This document shows positions 1 through 12,900 of a DNA stretch of 64,000 nucleotides, one piece after another. Within the stretch, counting starts at the first letter, position 1. The number at the start of each line of letters is the position of its first letter. Under the pieces are notes generated by a model. That model was not told the origin of the DNA and did not search any database. It was given only the letters and a program-made list of their open reading frames with translations. Source of the DNA: Vermamoeba vermiformis (Eukaryota; Tubulinea; Echinamoebida); NCBI GenBank assembly GCA_045837725.1, contig JBEWZL010000257.1, forward strand, positions 1 to 64,000. The letters are read 5' to 3'. Position numbers and translations under genes: made by a program.

Positions 1-110
1 CACTACAGGAAAAAAAAAGGGCGTTTTGACCAATAAACCGGCGTTGTAGGTCGATTTTTGGCGTTGTTTTGATTATTGTAACGCAAAAAAAGGAAAAAAC
101 GGCGTTGGGG
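1..110 (+). repeat. left TIR and subterminal GGCGTT repeats of the DNA transposon
   Basis: The terminal inverted repeat covers roughly 1-30. GGCGTT follows at 20-25, 40-45, 60-65 and 101-106, with an inverted AACGC at 80-84. Clustered subterminal hexamers of this sort are the usual transposase-binding arrays of CACTA and related elements. The binding role is inferred from the family. Confidence 0.7.
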
Positions 111-967
111 CACGAAAACACCGGATTTCAGATCGGAGACGTGGGGGATTATAGGGGTCGTATTGAGGGAAAAGTATATTTATGTATTCAAGAAGCGAAT
201 GGGTATGGTTTAGATTCGATTGATTTCGAGAAGAGGATGTCACATGCGGCTCATCGCGCGATCTCCCGTCGAACGATTTTAAAAATAAATATTTTTATAA
301 ATATATTCTATTTGCATTATATAAATGATGACGACAATGTTATATTAATAAAATAAATTATTGCTGATGAAATTTTGTTTCGTGGCCCAATCTCGATCAA
401 GGTCGCGGTTAATGAATTTGATGGTATGTAAGTGTATTAAATATAGTCATTCTTACGTGATCATGCTGTTTTTTCGAAATTCGAGAAATACTGGTAAGAG
501 ATCGTGTTTGGCGATCGCACATCCTCCCTTCGATCATTGAATTAAGAATAAAATCGGATGAGATACAACATATAATGACATAAAAACAAACACTACGGAC
601 TATTGACTTGTTGTAGTGTTGTGTAGTTTGAGTTTGCGAAGTGTTTTTTGCCCACCGACCTATTTTTCAATACCAACGAACACAAACAACCACGCAATAG
701 CACATAATATATATTTTTGTTGATTTTAATGCACTTAAACGTGGCTCTGTATTTATTTCGACTGTTAGAGCAGATTCAAGTTATTCGTTTTCGCGTGCAA
801 ACAACTGATGATATCAACAATTAATTAAATGGTAAATATAACATATCTACGCATATATTACCACTTTTGTTGTATATTTCGTTGTAAATAATTGTTTCTA
901 ATTAAATTTATTTTTTAAATCAACTAAATCCGATCAACAAACGATGTTTCGGATTCTTTCCTTCTAA
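107..967. other. non-coding interior of transposon, downstream of transposase
   Basis: This stretch lies between the left subterminal repeats and the transposase stop codon. Short open frames occur (for example 69-356) but they overlap the terminal repeat and show no recognisable motif. I see no gene here. Confidence 0.5.
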
Positions 968-3900
968 TTATACTATATATACGTATTCCTTATTTTTGTA
1001 ATCCTTTAACTTGGTTAATACTTGTTGAATAGGTTGTTCATCGAATGCGTAGATCCGCGTGGATTGTTTCAACTCCTGAAAGGTTCTTTTTTTCAAATTT
1101 GGAATGGTGTTCACTTCTCTTAGTGGTGTAATGACGAGGAGCTTGACCAATCTCGATTCTTTTGACGTTCCCGCTAATGTTTGTGTGGCGATTGACACCT
1201 CGATCTCGTTGACTTGGGTGAGTATACCATAACAATCCTCATTATTATTCTATAACCATGTTAATATACGAATTATTGTGACCTTAATTTACCTTGTAAA
1301 GAATCGCTGGTTCGTCCGTTACGCGGAACTTTTGTCCTCCGAGGTAGATCGCTAAATGTTTTCATTTTAGGCACTTGTACTATCACCAATGCTACGTACA
1401 TTTGAAGTTCAACGAATCGTGAGATGACAGCTCGTACGATTTGGCCAGTGTGTTCAACTTCTTCAAGTCTTTGTCAATAATCGTCGCCATCTGATCCGTG
1501 ACTGGTTGATCTTCAGGTAGAGGACCATCAAGGTCCACCCTTGTAAAATGGGTACGTTAAAGAATATATATTTATTATTAAAATTACCTCTCTGCCTTTA
1601 TATGGATATCACGATGTTTAATTTGATCGTACTTTTCTTGATCTTCCTTCGAGTCAAATTTAACCATCTCTAGTGACCTTTTACGATCAACCTACAGTAA
1701 CTAACGTTAATATTGATCTATAGAAATGAATCGATACCATCTTCAGCATGTGGTTGTGGGCATTGATCTGGTTCGACACGCGGATGCAGCTACGATAAAA
1801 TTTGTTCGTTCCTTCCTCAAGATCGGTTGATTGGAACCACAAAGGACCAAGAAATTTGACAGACTTGGCCAGAGCGTACATGGTCTCGAAGTTTGGAATG
1901 TTCCAGTCAGGCTGTTCTTCAAAGCCATCAAATGACCGCTGTTACCTGTTAAGTACGTACCATTCGATGATTGTTTTCGTACGTACCAGTATATTGGTAA
2001 GGATATCTTTGCATAGTGTATCAAGCTCACCACCTTGACTTAGTTGATCGAGTCGCCACTTTGTCTCATCAATAGCTTGCATTCCTTCCATGATGAACGA
2101 CCATCGCTGAAGCAAATCTTCGTCGAGAAGATCAGCGTTCACGGAGGTGGACACTTTAGTGAATGTAGACCACATTCTACCCGTCAGTGGGTTCGTAGTA
2201 TCCTCTACAAACGATTCGTAAGTATAATATATGAATCAAAGACGTGCTTAACTCTTCTTCTTGAACACAGGCATTGTAATACGTGTCATTTCTTTTGACG
2301 GAGGGAGTTCCGATGCTCGTTCGTTGATCGCTGTTACAATCAATCAGGATAGCCATTACAATCAAAAATTTGAACGTACTGTCCCGATAGGGCTTTCCCA
2401 TGGCAATTCCGATCTGGTCGACATAGCGCTTGATCAACCCGAGGTGAAGTAAGTGAAGCGGACAAATTGCAAACCGCATGTAGAAATCTTCCGAGAAAAT
2501 TTTCAGTCTCCAGAACGGAGACTATAAATACAAATATTAATAACTTATAATACAGGCAATATGACTTTACGATAGTTTTCTTGACTCCAGTGACTTGCGT
2601 CGTTGTCTTGATCTCCTTGGCAGTGTCTTGCATTTCAAAAGTCTCGAACACAGCCATAGCTTAGAAGGTGTAAGTATATAAAGAGTAGGTTTGTAACTTA
2701 CTATGACTTTTGGTTCGAAAGGTTCTCTTCCGTTCGACGTCGCTAATATTTTCCTTAGGCGTTCTTGTGTAAAAGGAAGGCACGTCTCCTCCTGGTCCAA
2801 CTATACCAGCCATCTGAGTCTTCTCTATATGGTCTCCCTTTATTGCGTAGAGACCACCACAGACAGGCACTGGTTTATCGAGGAAGTGAAACTTCATTTT
2901 CGGAAGAGATCCCTCTTCGAGCTCGGACATGTAGTCCACAACGATCTTGTCCAGAATATAATCCTTTTGGTCCATGAGGTGTGGAGGTATAGTACAGATT
3001 AGAAATCGGGAGTTTTGAGTCATTAACACCTAAATACAGGAGACGTAAAAAAAATTGGACGAACGCAGATGTGGCACGTACTTCCTTCGACAAGTTGGCG
3101 AACGTGAGTAATACACTGCAAAAACTCTTCTTTCTTGATTGTTGAGCACTGTACTTATCTGTCCAAATTATAGGCAATAACAGTTCGTGACCGCTCGCAA
3201 GCCGATCTTCATGTGCTTTCTCGTATTTTGTCCACGCTTTGCGACTGCACGGATGGTCAACCTGGCTCATATCTGATTTGCGTACCCAATCTTATAAGGT
3301 AATTAGTCATAAGCCAAACAATTACATATTTTACCTTTTGTATAAATTGGTGAGCTAATCACGTGATCGATGATGCCTTGGATCGTGTTGAAGCGCAGAT
3401 CGTACACTCTTCCTTCACTCTCAACTTTCAACACATCCTTAGGTAACTTGTTATAGAAAAAATCAGACGTTTTTTGAAGGAGGTGGCTCGTCACAGGGAC
3501 CTCCATTTCTTTAACCACTTTGACTTGGATGAGCTGAAGAAATTCATCGGTGCAATCTCCTAAACATATATTTTATAAGGTTGTTAATTGTTCGATTCGC
3601 CGTACTTGTGAAAGTGTTGCCTTCCCATCGATTGACAAAGTCATGAACCAATCGCGTCGCGGGATTGTTGTACTTTTCACGAAACATCTTGTCGTATTTT
3701 GATTCTTTCTTTTCGCTGTCGTACAAATCAATTATCAATTCAATTGTATATATATATAAACTGCTTACGTGACTGGTTCTTGTCTTAAGATGTTGTGCGT
3801 TGAAATTACCTCGAAAGAAAATTTTATGAACTTTGCTTCCAAAGGAAGCTCGTACGTTAACCAAGGCTCTTTGCTGGTATCCATCTTCTTGAATTCAATT

Positions 3901-4506
3901 TTTTCGTGTCTATTTTTAACTTGTGTCAAAAGTGTCATAAATTTTTCCAACTTACCCGTTGTTGACGATGATCCTTGTTTTCAACGAGAGCTCCTGATCG
4001 TTGCTTATCGGGAGCAACACTAAGTGCAAGTTCGTTCTGTTTCGGCTTAAATTTGCCTCAAATTGCCTAATATAGTACAAGTTTAAATTTACCTTATTTG
4101 TATATTTTAACGAAATTGAATTACCAAGTCTTGCTATGCTTGTCAAACAGTTTTGAAGACCATGTTCTTGAGTTGTTGTTGATGTCCAACGTAAAAGTAT
4201 ACCATTCATCATCCTTTGTGGCTTTTCGGTTAATTTTACGGAGATCGGCATAATTAAGTAATTCGGTTTCAAACTCATCTTCATCATATTGCTCCTCAGT
4301 GTTGAGCAATCTCTCTCGATCTAATTTACTAATCAATAATCATATATTTACTACACATACTAACATTTTGACACAGTAACTTGCAAGCATTTGGTCGTAA
4401 ACGGATGGGCTTTCTTGGAACGGTCATTGAACTCTGCATTGCATACTTCACACCTCCAGCGCCCTGTTCCGATGCTTATGATACCAATATTGTGTGCCTC
4501 CTCCAT
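968..4506 (-). CDS. DDE transposase of the transposon (multi-exon)
   Basis: The gene is read from many short exons on the minus strand. The first clear exon (4506 downward) starts at an ATG and carries a BED-like finger: WRCEVCN, a histidine, then a cysteine. Downstream exons show the RNase-H-fold blocks of Plavaka/KDZ transposases. LLPIIWTDKYS near 3165 would supply the first catalytic Asp, and IKGDHIEKTQMAG near 2820 the second. CPLHLLHLGLIKRYVDQIG near 2440 matches the conserved helix before the catalytic Glu, and an exon near 1880-1740 contains YALAKSVKFLGPLW followed by a downstream Glu-rich stretch. The last exon (1198-968) ends at a stop. Exon joins were judged by eye and not all were resolved, so I cannot say whether the frame is intact throughout. 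The function is cut-and-paste transposition, from family knowledge. Confidence 0.7.
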
Positions 4507-4721
4507 CGCAAAAGCTTTAAAAGAGCGTGGCAAATTTTTATTTCTAACTGCCGTTTGCAAACAGCACCACAACTCAAATTACGTAAGTAAATACCTTTAA
4601 ATATACTATAGAAATGCATCGTGTTAATAGTCATGTTTATCGCACCACTAATAGGCCTTTTGTTCAAAAGGAGCTCGGATTCAGAACCCTCTGCAAATTC
4701 AGATCTTGCTTAGCTTTTATA
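4507..4721. promoter_or_regulatory. bidirectional promoter region inside the transposon
   Basis: The transposase and the companion gene start about 215 bp apart and diverge, so both must be driven from this AT-rich interval. No individual box could be assigned. Confidence 0.4.
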
Positions 4722-6220
4722 ATGGCATCGAACACTAACGCGTACGTACCATAGTTATATCACAACTGTCATTTATTTTATTTATTACACATTTAACGCC
4801 TAGGTGGCGATTTAAAATTGTGTTCGCGGATTTAAATTTCTTTTAACTTTGCTAACGATTAACTGACTGATTGATTGATCTTAATAGTCAACGAACCACC
4901 TCATTGAACAAAGATAACACGGACACTGACGCATGGGGGTTTGTTTTCGTTCTTTTTGTTTCAAATCCGATTTAAGCTCCAATCTAACTTACTTTAATTT
5001 AGGCCTCAGAATATCGCAGAGTTTAATCGCTGGTTTATTTCAGCGATTACAACGTCTGATTTGCTCAAGCAGCTTGCTGATAAGCCTCAATGGGTTGCCC
5101 ACATCCGCTACATCATCACATCCGGCGAGCCTCAGAAGAAAACTCCGCAGAAGAAAGCGGCGGCAATTCCAGCGAAGGATGACGATGTGTGGGTAAGCTC
5201 AAAGGGACTTATATCTTTCATATCGATTAACTCTTTGAAGAAAGCGATACCCATGAAGAGCATCATGAAACCGTTCTACGCCGATCCTGCACTCTTCGTG
5301 GATCGGGTTGTAACCAATTGGGTGAACAGTCTGGATCTCAAGTCATGGAAAATAACGGATGGCAAAGGCAACTTGGTCATTGTCGATGATGACAGGATTA
5401 AAAACGTCTCGCGGCACGTAAGCGAATCCGATCCGCAAAACTCTTTCGTTGTTGTCTCAACTCATCTTCTCTTGTTAGGCTCATAATTTAGTTCGAGGCA
5501 TTCGTCACAAATTGAGGTCTCAAATCTGTGATGCTGCTTGGAACTATCCCTGGGGTTCACCAACCGAACGCATCCAACGTGCCAACTTCGGCGACTATTT
5601 CAAGACTGAAGAAGGCAAAGATCAACTCTTGATTTGGATTGCCACCACTGTCCTCGAGAGCACTCCAAATGAAGCTGGCAAAGCCAAGGTTTCGGGTAAT
5701 TTGCTCACCTTTGTTCAAGAGAACTTGATCCGCTTTAGCAGTAAGTCCACATCAACGCCTCTTGCACTCGTATTGATACCCTTTTTGTTAGGCATGGCGT
5801 CGCATGACACAGCAAAGAAGGCTCTCGCTGAAACAAAGGACAAAGAATTCAAGAATGCTGTGTCAGCAACGATTGAAGACGTGCAGATGATCTCCGACAG
5901 CGTATCCGTGGCAAGTCATGCCACTGACCAAGTTGACGAACCCAGCGCCGCGCCATTCGAAGAGCCCTCTAGTATTGCCGAAGAGCAACCGCCACCCAAA
6001 ACGAACAAGAAGACCACGAAGGCAAGCAAAAAACGAAAGAGTAAGTAATACCCGCGAGTTTTCATTCCTTAACTGACTTTTCTTCTGATCAGGAGGTGAC
6101 TCACCAAAAAAGCACAACACACGATCGTCACCAACCAAGCGTGGTCGCCCGGCGGTAAGTGCAAAAAAAAATTTACCGGATTGAGTACTAACTTTACATT
6201 TTCTTCTGCAGAAAAAATAG
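4722..6220 (+). CDS. transposon companion protein, function unknown
   Basis: The start is the ATG at 4722, giving MASNTN. Joining GT-AG introns gives a continuous frame through DAWGPQNIAEFNRWF, SDLLKQLADKPQWVAHIRY, VVTNWVNSLDLKSW, RHAHNLVRGIRHKLRSQI and NYPWGSPTERIQRANFGDYF. It finishes with a basic, Pro/Lys-rich tail containing KKTTKASKKRKS and SPTKRGRPAKK before the stop at 6218-6220. Introns occur near 4745-4889, 4937-5003, 5190-5238, 5418-5478, 5740-5792, 6043-6092 and 6154-6211. The tail has bipartite nuclear-localisation and AT-hook-like (RGRPAKK) character, so a DNA-binding partner of the transposase is plausible. I do not recognise the main domain. Two-gene CACTA-type elements often carry such a second protein. 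Its helical middle with Trp and Arg clusters is the best handle for a profile search. Confidence 0.65.
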
Positions 6221-6276
6221 TCGCGTGGCCGACGGAAGGAACAGAACGGAACGAGGGAACGGAACGGAGCTTAGTA

Positions 6277-6431
6277 GCGTTGTGGTACAATAAATAACGG
6301 CGTTGTTTTAAAGTAAACCGTTTTATTTTTTTCGTAACGCCAGGCGTTGTAAATCGAAGGGAAAATAGCGCGTGCAAGAAGTGTTGGTCAAAACAACGCT
6401 TGCAAAACGCCCTGATTTTTTTCCTCTGGTG
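6277..6431 (-). repeat. right TIR and subterminal GGCGTT repeats of the DNA transposon
   Basis: GGCGTT or AACGCC copies lie at 6299-6304, 6336-6341, 6343-6348 and 6406-6411, with near matches between. The terminus at about 6404-6431 is the inverted partner of the left end. The companion gene stops at 6220, so these sequences are non-coding. Confidence 0.7.
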
Positions 6432-6947
6432 GAAACTGCCTAGTTGAAACGGATGCAGCAACATGTAGTTTGCCAACGCGTTGAATAACTAGATATTTGA
6501 ATTGTGCCTCGTGCAAAATGGAGATGAGGTACGGTCACTAAATATCTGACAAAGATCTCTTGCGTGTAAGTTAATTAAAAAATTTATACTAATTCGTAAA
6601 ATTAGCAGAAACTAGATTACCTTTAGCATATTGGAACGATATTGTTGGGCAAAATAATTATTTTAAATTGGCCCGATCAACTGGTCAGATCACCGATCCG
6701 GTTTCTTGGATTTTTTCAGCGCAAAAGAAATGAAATAGTTGATACCCGTAGTCCAATGATTATTTCGCTCTGAGCGACCTTGGCCCGCTGTACCAAGTTT
6801 TCTCGCGCAATGTTGATGTAGAAACAATTTGAGACTCAAATCCAGTCCCAGATCTGTCTGTCATCATCTGTTTAATCAATACAATTGGTTTTCGCATTAA
6901 AATGAAGGAAATTCGAATTTTCCAGTTCAGCTGACTGCCACAATACA
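6432..6947. other. intergenic region between transposon and F-box-like gene
   Basis: About 515 bp with no convincing coding frame. It holds the 5' flank of the following gene. A short antisense open frame at 6760-6948 shows no family motif. The sequence just after 6431 would carry one side of the transposon target duplication. Confidence 0.4.
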
Positions 6948-9900
6948 ATGAGTTTACGAAAGAGAAAGCGTAAGCTATTAATTAATCGAGTATTGGATCT
7001 TACATCCTTTCGAAGGAACCAACGAATCGCTTGTGAAAGAAGCCTCAAAAAAACAAAAGGCCCAGGTTAATGATAGTAGCGATTCGCTTATTGCCGGTCA
7101 CCCCTTGAATCCGCTTCATTTTGCAGATGTCGTTAAGGAAGTATTCAAATGGCTTGATGGATTTTATTTAACTACAATATTGGTTCAAAAATCTTGGCGA
7201 GATTTATCAATACGAAGCGTACGAGATTATTTGGAGGTGGCATTTGGTAATTATTTTTTCCTCAAATTTCGTTGCCATTTAATCTTTTCTAATATTATTT
7301 TCAAACTATTTTAATTATAGGAATAAAATGCACGTCTATTGAAGCTGCATGGGATGTTTACAAGAAGATACTGCGGAATAATGGCCTTCCAGAAGTCGGT
7401 GCGTGTTTTTTTAACTAGCATTTCTATATACATTAATATTATTGTATATTATAGCTATATTATATCGTGTTAGTCAGAACAAAGCGATCCTAGAGAAGAT
7501 TTCAACTGAAAATGTCAGATCTGATGCGACGATCCAATGTCGCTTTGGAAATTCCGTTTTCCTAAAATAGAAATATTAGTTTGTAAACCGTTTTTGTATC
7601 TTTTTCGTATTTCGAATAAAGCACCACAACAGGTATTTTCTTACCTATTGTCTGTCTCCGTACTGATCTGATCCGTGAAGATAGTCTGCATCTTCATATT
7701 TGGTGCGCCCTTCGCCTGAATCCGTACTCCGTCTCTGCAACCGCGCCTTCATTTCCACGTAGCTAATGGAGAAGAATACGCCTGTTTCACGCTCGTCCTC
7801 TAAAAAGGGGGAGAAGCGTCCGTCACATCTGTCAACGTACCACATCGAACAAACTTCAAACGGTAGTGATCACGATTTTTGGGTCGAACATCATGGGAGC
7901 GATGACTCCGACGACCAGATTACTTGGGACGATCTTGCCTATCTCGAGTCAAGCTCTGAAGACAGTTCCGAAGTCGAGCACAATCCGTCACATCCAAGAT
8001 CTGTGAATCGAAAGATCGAACCGACATCGGAAAAGAAGTCCAACAAGAAGAAGAATGTCCTTAAGGAATTTCTGGTTACCCATGCGACTCTTTTGAAATC
8101 ACTGTCGATCGAAGTCAAAGCGCTGCGTAAAGAACTCGATGAAACGAAGCGCAAGAAGAAGAGCAAGAAAGTTCCCCAAGAAGATCTGAATAAGACTATT
8201 TATCGTCCTTCTACTGAGCGCGATAACGATTCTGAGGACGATAGATCTGAAACCCCGCCCAAGAAGAAACTGTCCTTCAACACTCCAGGACACTCAACGC
8301 CTTATCGACCTCGTGGCGAAGAAGGACTCGTTAATGACGATGGTCCTTATTTGGAGATTGGTCTGCAAGAGTCCATCAAGTTTCCTGCTGGTGCCGACCA
8401 ACTTGAGACTTTCCAAGGCGAACAAGGTGACACGTTTGCGCTTTGGTGGGCTCACTTCCGTCGAATCTCTGCCAAGTGGAGCGACTCTGTTCGCGTCCAC
8501 GTGCTGCTGGCTAAGTTTGGCCGCAATCCTCGTGCATGGCTCTTGAATGTGCTTGAAAACAAGATCACGTGGAATGGTCTTGTCAATGAAATCGAACGCG
8601 CGTACTCGTCCCTCAACTCTGACACGGAGTTGCGCCAGAGCATGCGAAAGCTCAAGTGGTTGCCGAGTACCAAGAAGACTGCTCAAGTCTGGCTCCAGAA
8701 GATGGAAGCTCTGCGCGTGCGAATGAAAGAGAAGATCCCCGACAAGGAATTCTTGCGTCTGATCTTTGATGACTGTCTCCCGGCGAAAAATCGCATGTAT
8801 TTAGGAGACCCTGACAATTACTCGACGTATTTGGACTTCCGTGCAAAGTTGCTTCAACACGAGCTCACCTTCATGCAAGTGCTAGAAGAAGAGAACAATG
8901 AGCGTCAGAAGAACCACAACAATCGCGGTAGTGCTAAGAGTCCTGCCCCTGCAAAGGCCCAGTCAACAACTGCTGCCACTACGACCCCTGCGACGTCAAC
9001 GACAACAGACGCCGCCACGACCGAGGTAAAGAGCAAGCCGGATGCATCAAGCGTCACTTGCCATTATTGTAAGCAATTGGGTCATTACAAATCCAATTGC
9101 CCTAAAAAGAAGCGAAATGCTTTCATGTATGTCGCTTCTTCCGATCCAGGACCGTCCGAAGAGTCTTCGTCTGACACTGATGAGGGCTCTGAGGAGTCTA
9201 TTCAAGGCTCGCCGGGATCTAGCGTAGCCATCGAGCCTGTCGACGAAAACTCCGCTGAGCCTGTCATCGTCTCAGTTCATCATAGTTCGTCAATGCGTCA
9301 ACAAATACAGGCATCTCACGGCGATGGAGACGCTAGCCCACCCGTCCTCGATCGGCAAGTACCTTTCTATTCTATCCCACAACGCGTGTGGATGCCAGAC
9401 CTGATTGATACTGATGACTTCGGAACACCAGTTCGCTGGACTATACAACAAATTATTCCGACCGTCAACAACGCTGTTGTCCCGGATTTCCCAATCCCTG
9501 GTGTTCTTCCTGACACCCCTGGCTCGTCCCCCGAGCTGCTGATTCAATTTGATGACATGCCTCAGTCCGAGCCTGGCAACAACACCAACGTTCAAGTGCC
9601 TGGTTCACCCCCTGTTCCTGTTTCAACGGAGACATCACTGCCCTCGCCCTTGAAAGACATCGTCATAGGCGACAAGAAGAGCCGTTTGTCCTCCGTGACT
9701 CCTGCTGAGACCGTCGTGACTATCGACGAGAACCCCTTCAAGTGTCTGTTGGACTCTGGTTCGAATGTCTCGCTCATTACAGCAGCTGCATTGCAATTGT
9801 TGCCTGTTAATAGCTTCACTGTAATCCCCGCTAGCGACTCTTTTAAAGTCGGCAATAGCGAGTCTGTTTCCCTTCATGGTGCGGTGTATTTACCCGTGAC

Positions 9901-12900
9901 CATGTGTTCTCTGACTGTCCCAGTGCGATTTGAAATCGTAGACCAATTTGAGGGCTACGATGTGGTCATTGGCCTTGACGAGATGGTTCGTCTCGACATG
10001 GATTTATGTTTGCCGTTACGACAATTTAATTTGCCCGGTGGACATCCACAACTTTTGTGGATTGGCTACGCTCCGACGCATAAGATCCCTGTCCTGTCCC
10101 ACGTTCCTGGCCCTTTTGCTGACAAACAGGTCCTTCAACCGTCTGTCACCACCCCTGTCAAAGTGCGACTGCCAGTTGTCATCCCTTCGAATATGTTTTT
10201 CCGCATCGTCGATCCAACATGCCAAGATGCGTTTATTTTGACGCAAGATATTATTCAAGGCAGTGACAGTTTGTTTTATGAGCTCGACGCTTATAATCCT
10301 AGACTCGCCCGAGTGCATCTACTCAACGGGTTGCGGATCGCGAACATCGAGATCGTTGGAACTGATTCTCTCTTCCAAAAAGGGGAGAAGAAGGTCAATA
10401 TAGAAGACAAGAATAATAACAACATGACTGTTGACCCAGAAGTTCCGACTTCGGCATCTGCTTCGACATCTGTTTCAACGTCAACGTCATCAAATCAGAA
10501 TTCCGACTCACAAAATCTTGATCCGGCAATGTTTGGTCTGAAGATTGGCAAACTAGAAGCGGAACAAAGAGCCAAGCTAGATCTATTGATTGCGAAATAT
10601 TCATCAATTTTCGATCGACCCAAGAAGTGGGGTGCCAACATCCGCGTTCAGCACCAGATCGAACTGAAACCCGATGCTGTCCCGTATCGTACAACACCAA
10701 GACGCGTGCCTCCTCTCCAACAGAAATCCCTGGATGATCAAATTGAAGACTTGCTGAAGCGTGGTATTATCCGTAAGTCCTCAAGTCCTTGGGCCTCGCC
10801 AATCGTACTGGTCAAGAAGAAGGATGGGTCTTGGCGAATCTGCATCGATTTCCGCATTCTCAATGACAAGACGAAGAAGGTTGCCTATCCCCTGCAACGA
10901 ATCGACGCTGCACTCGACGGTATGGCTTACGCGAAGATCCTCTCGTCATTTGATCTTGAGAAGGGCTATTTTCAACTCAAGCTTCAAGAGGAAGACATCG
11001 AGAAGACTGCCTTCGTAGTACCCAACGGCCACTACGAATTTGTGTTCCTGCCGTTTGGTCTGACCAACGCACCTGCGACTTTTCAACGTGCCATGGACGA
11101 CCTCTTCCGTGAAGAACTTTTCAAGTTCCTGATTGTCTATTTAGACGACATCATTGTCTATTCAGAGTCATTTGAGCAACACTTGGAACACCTTGAGATC
11201 TTATTCAAGAAATTGCAAGAGGCTAATTTGTACCTCAACTCACCCAAGTGTCAACTCTGTCAAGACAAGGTCAATTACCTGGGTCACGTTGTCGGATCCA
11301 AAGGTATTGAGACTAATGGCGACAAGACCAAGGCTGTCAATAGCATGGAGCCGCCTCGTAATGTCAAACAGCTGCGCAGTTTCCTTGGAATGGTTGGTTA
11401 CTATCGCCGCTTCATTCAAGACTTCGCAACTCTCGCCGACCCTCTGCACAGACTGTTGAAGAAAGATGTCCCGTGGAATTGGAGTCTAGACTGTCAGTAT
11501 TCGTTCTTAGAACTCAAGAGTCGACTCACCAAGGCCCCAATCCTTGCTTTTCCGCACATGGACAAGCCGTTTATTCTGCAAACCGACGCTAGCAACACTG
11601 GTATTGGCGCAGTTCTTGCCCAAGTCCAAGATGGTGAAGAAAGAGTGATTGCGTACTACAGTCGCGCCTTGCTGCCTGCCGAACGCAACTACCACACCAC
11701 TGACCTCGAGTGTCTCGCCGTTGTAGCTGCCCTGAAACATTTTCATTGTTACTTGCTTGGCAGTGAATTCGAAGTGTTTACCGACCACTCCGCGCTGACT
11801 ACTTTCCTGACTCGCAAGCAGACCTCTGCCAGACTCCTGCGTTGGGCTCTCGAGCTCGCCGAGTTTGGTAACTTCAAGATCAGTCACCGTTCTGGCACCA
11901 AGAATGCCAACGCTGATGGGCTCTCGTGCCTGGGTTCTGAGCGCGAAGACCAGCCTCGTGTCAATCACGCTGTTAGGACTAACAAGCCCTGTCAATTGTT
12001 CGTCTTGCATGGCACGAAGGATCGTCCTAGTTCAGTGCAACTCAACTACGGAGAAATCTCGCAACTTCAACGCGAAGACGTTTGGCTGAATCATATCTAT
12101 GAGAGCATCGTCAATAACAAGGTACCTGACGACCCAGATGTAGCCAAAAGCGTCGCTGCTCAAAGAGACCTCTATGTACTTGAAAATCAAGTCCTGCATC
12201 GCATCTACTCTGTCGAATCCAGTCACCGCCGTCACGAGACTCGCAAGCTCGTTGCTGTTCCACGCCGTCAAGTCCCGACCATTCTCAACGCGATGCACTG
12301 CAATGTCGAAGGCTCCCACCTTGGCATTGACCGTACCTACGAGAAAATTCGTCTGCACTTTCATTGGCCATCAATGTATGGTGACATACGCCGCTTCGTT
12401 AAGGAGTGCGCGACTTGCGCAAAGAAGAAGCCGCCTGTGCGTTCCCCTGCTGGCCTGTTGATGCCAATCCGAGCTGCTGGACCATGGGACACTGTTGGTG
12501 TCGATATCCTTGGCCCCTTGCCCATCACTCAGTCCAAGCACCGCTATATTGTCGTTTTTACCGACTACCTGACCAAATGGGTCGAAGCTTTCCCCATGAA
12601 GGACGCTGACGCAAAGACCCTGGCTCGTATATTCGTCATGAATATCAAGAAGCTGTTCACGACTCCGTACCACCCCCAGACCGATGGTCTCACGGAGCGA
12701 TTCAACAAGACAATTGCGCAAATGTTGACAGCTTACGTCGATCTGCATCAGACTAATTGGGATCAAATCCTGCCGTTGGCGCTACTTGCGTACCGCACTG
12801 CCCGTCAATCCTCGACAAGAGAGACCCCATTCTTCATGACCTATGGTCGCGATGCCTTTTTGCCGCTCAATCGTATTTACCCGTCAGAATTGGATGAGGA

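Larger units (their letters stand above)
1..6431. mobile_element. CACTA/Plavaka-KDZ-like DNA transposon
   Basis: The left end begins CACTACAGG followed by an A-run and GGGCGTTTTG. The reverse complement of the right end reads CACCAGAGG, an A-run and CAGGGCGTTTTG, so the two form an imperfect terminal inverted repeat of about 28 bp. Both subterminal regions carry many copies of GGCGTT or AACGCC. Between them lie two divergently transcribed multi-exon genes: a transposase (minus strand, 968-4506) and a companion protein (plus strand, 4722-6220). The CACTA-type terminus and the transposase motifs point to the CMC/Plavaka or KDZ group. The two cannot be separated here because the target-site duplication lies outside the window on the left. 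The window starts exactly at the terminus, which may reflect an assembly break at a repeated element. Confidence 0.8.

Noticed and set aside
69-356. 95-codon frame at the left end of the transposon
   Set aside because: It overlaps the subterminal repeats, shows no motif and ends in low-complexity AT-rich residues.
11507-12010. 167-codon open frame antisense to the retroelement polyprotein
   Set aside because: It overlaps the long sense frame with strong domain evidence and shows no motif of its own.
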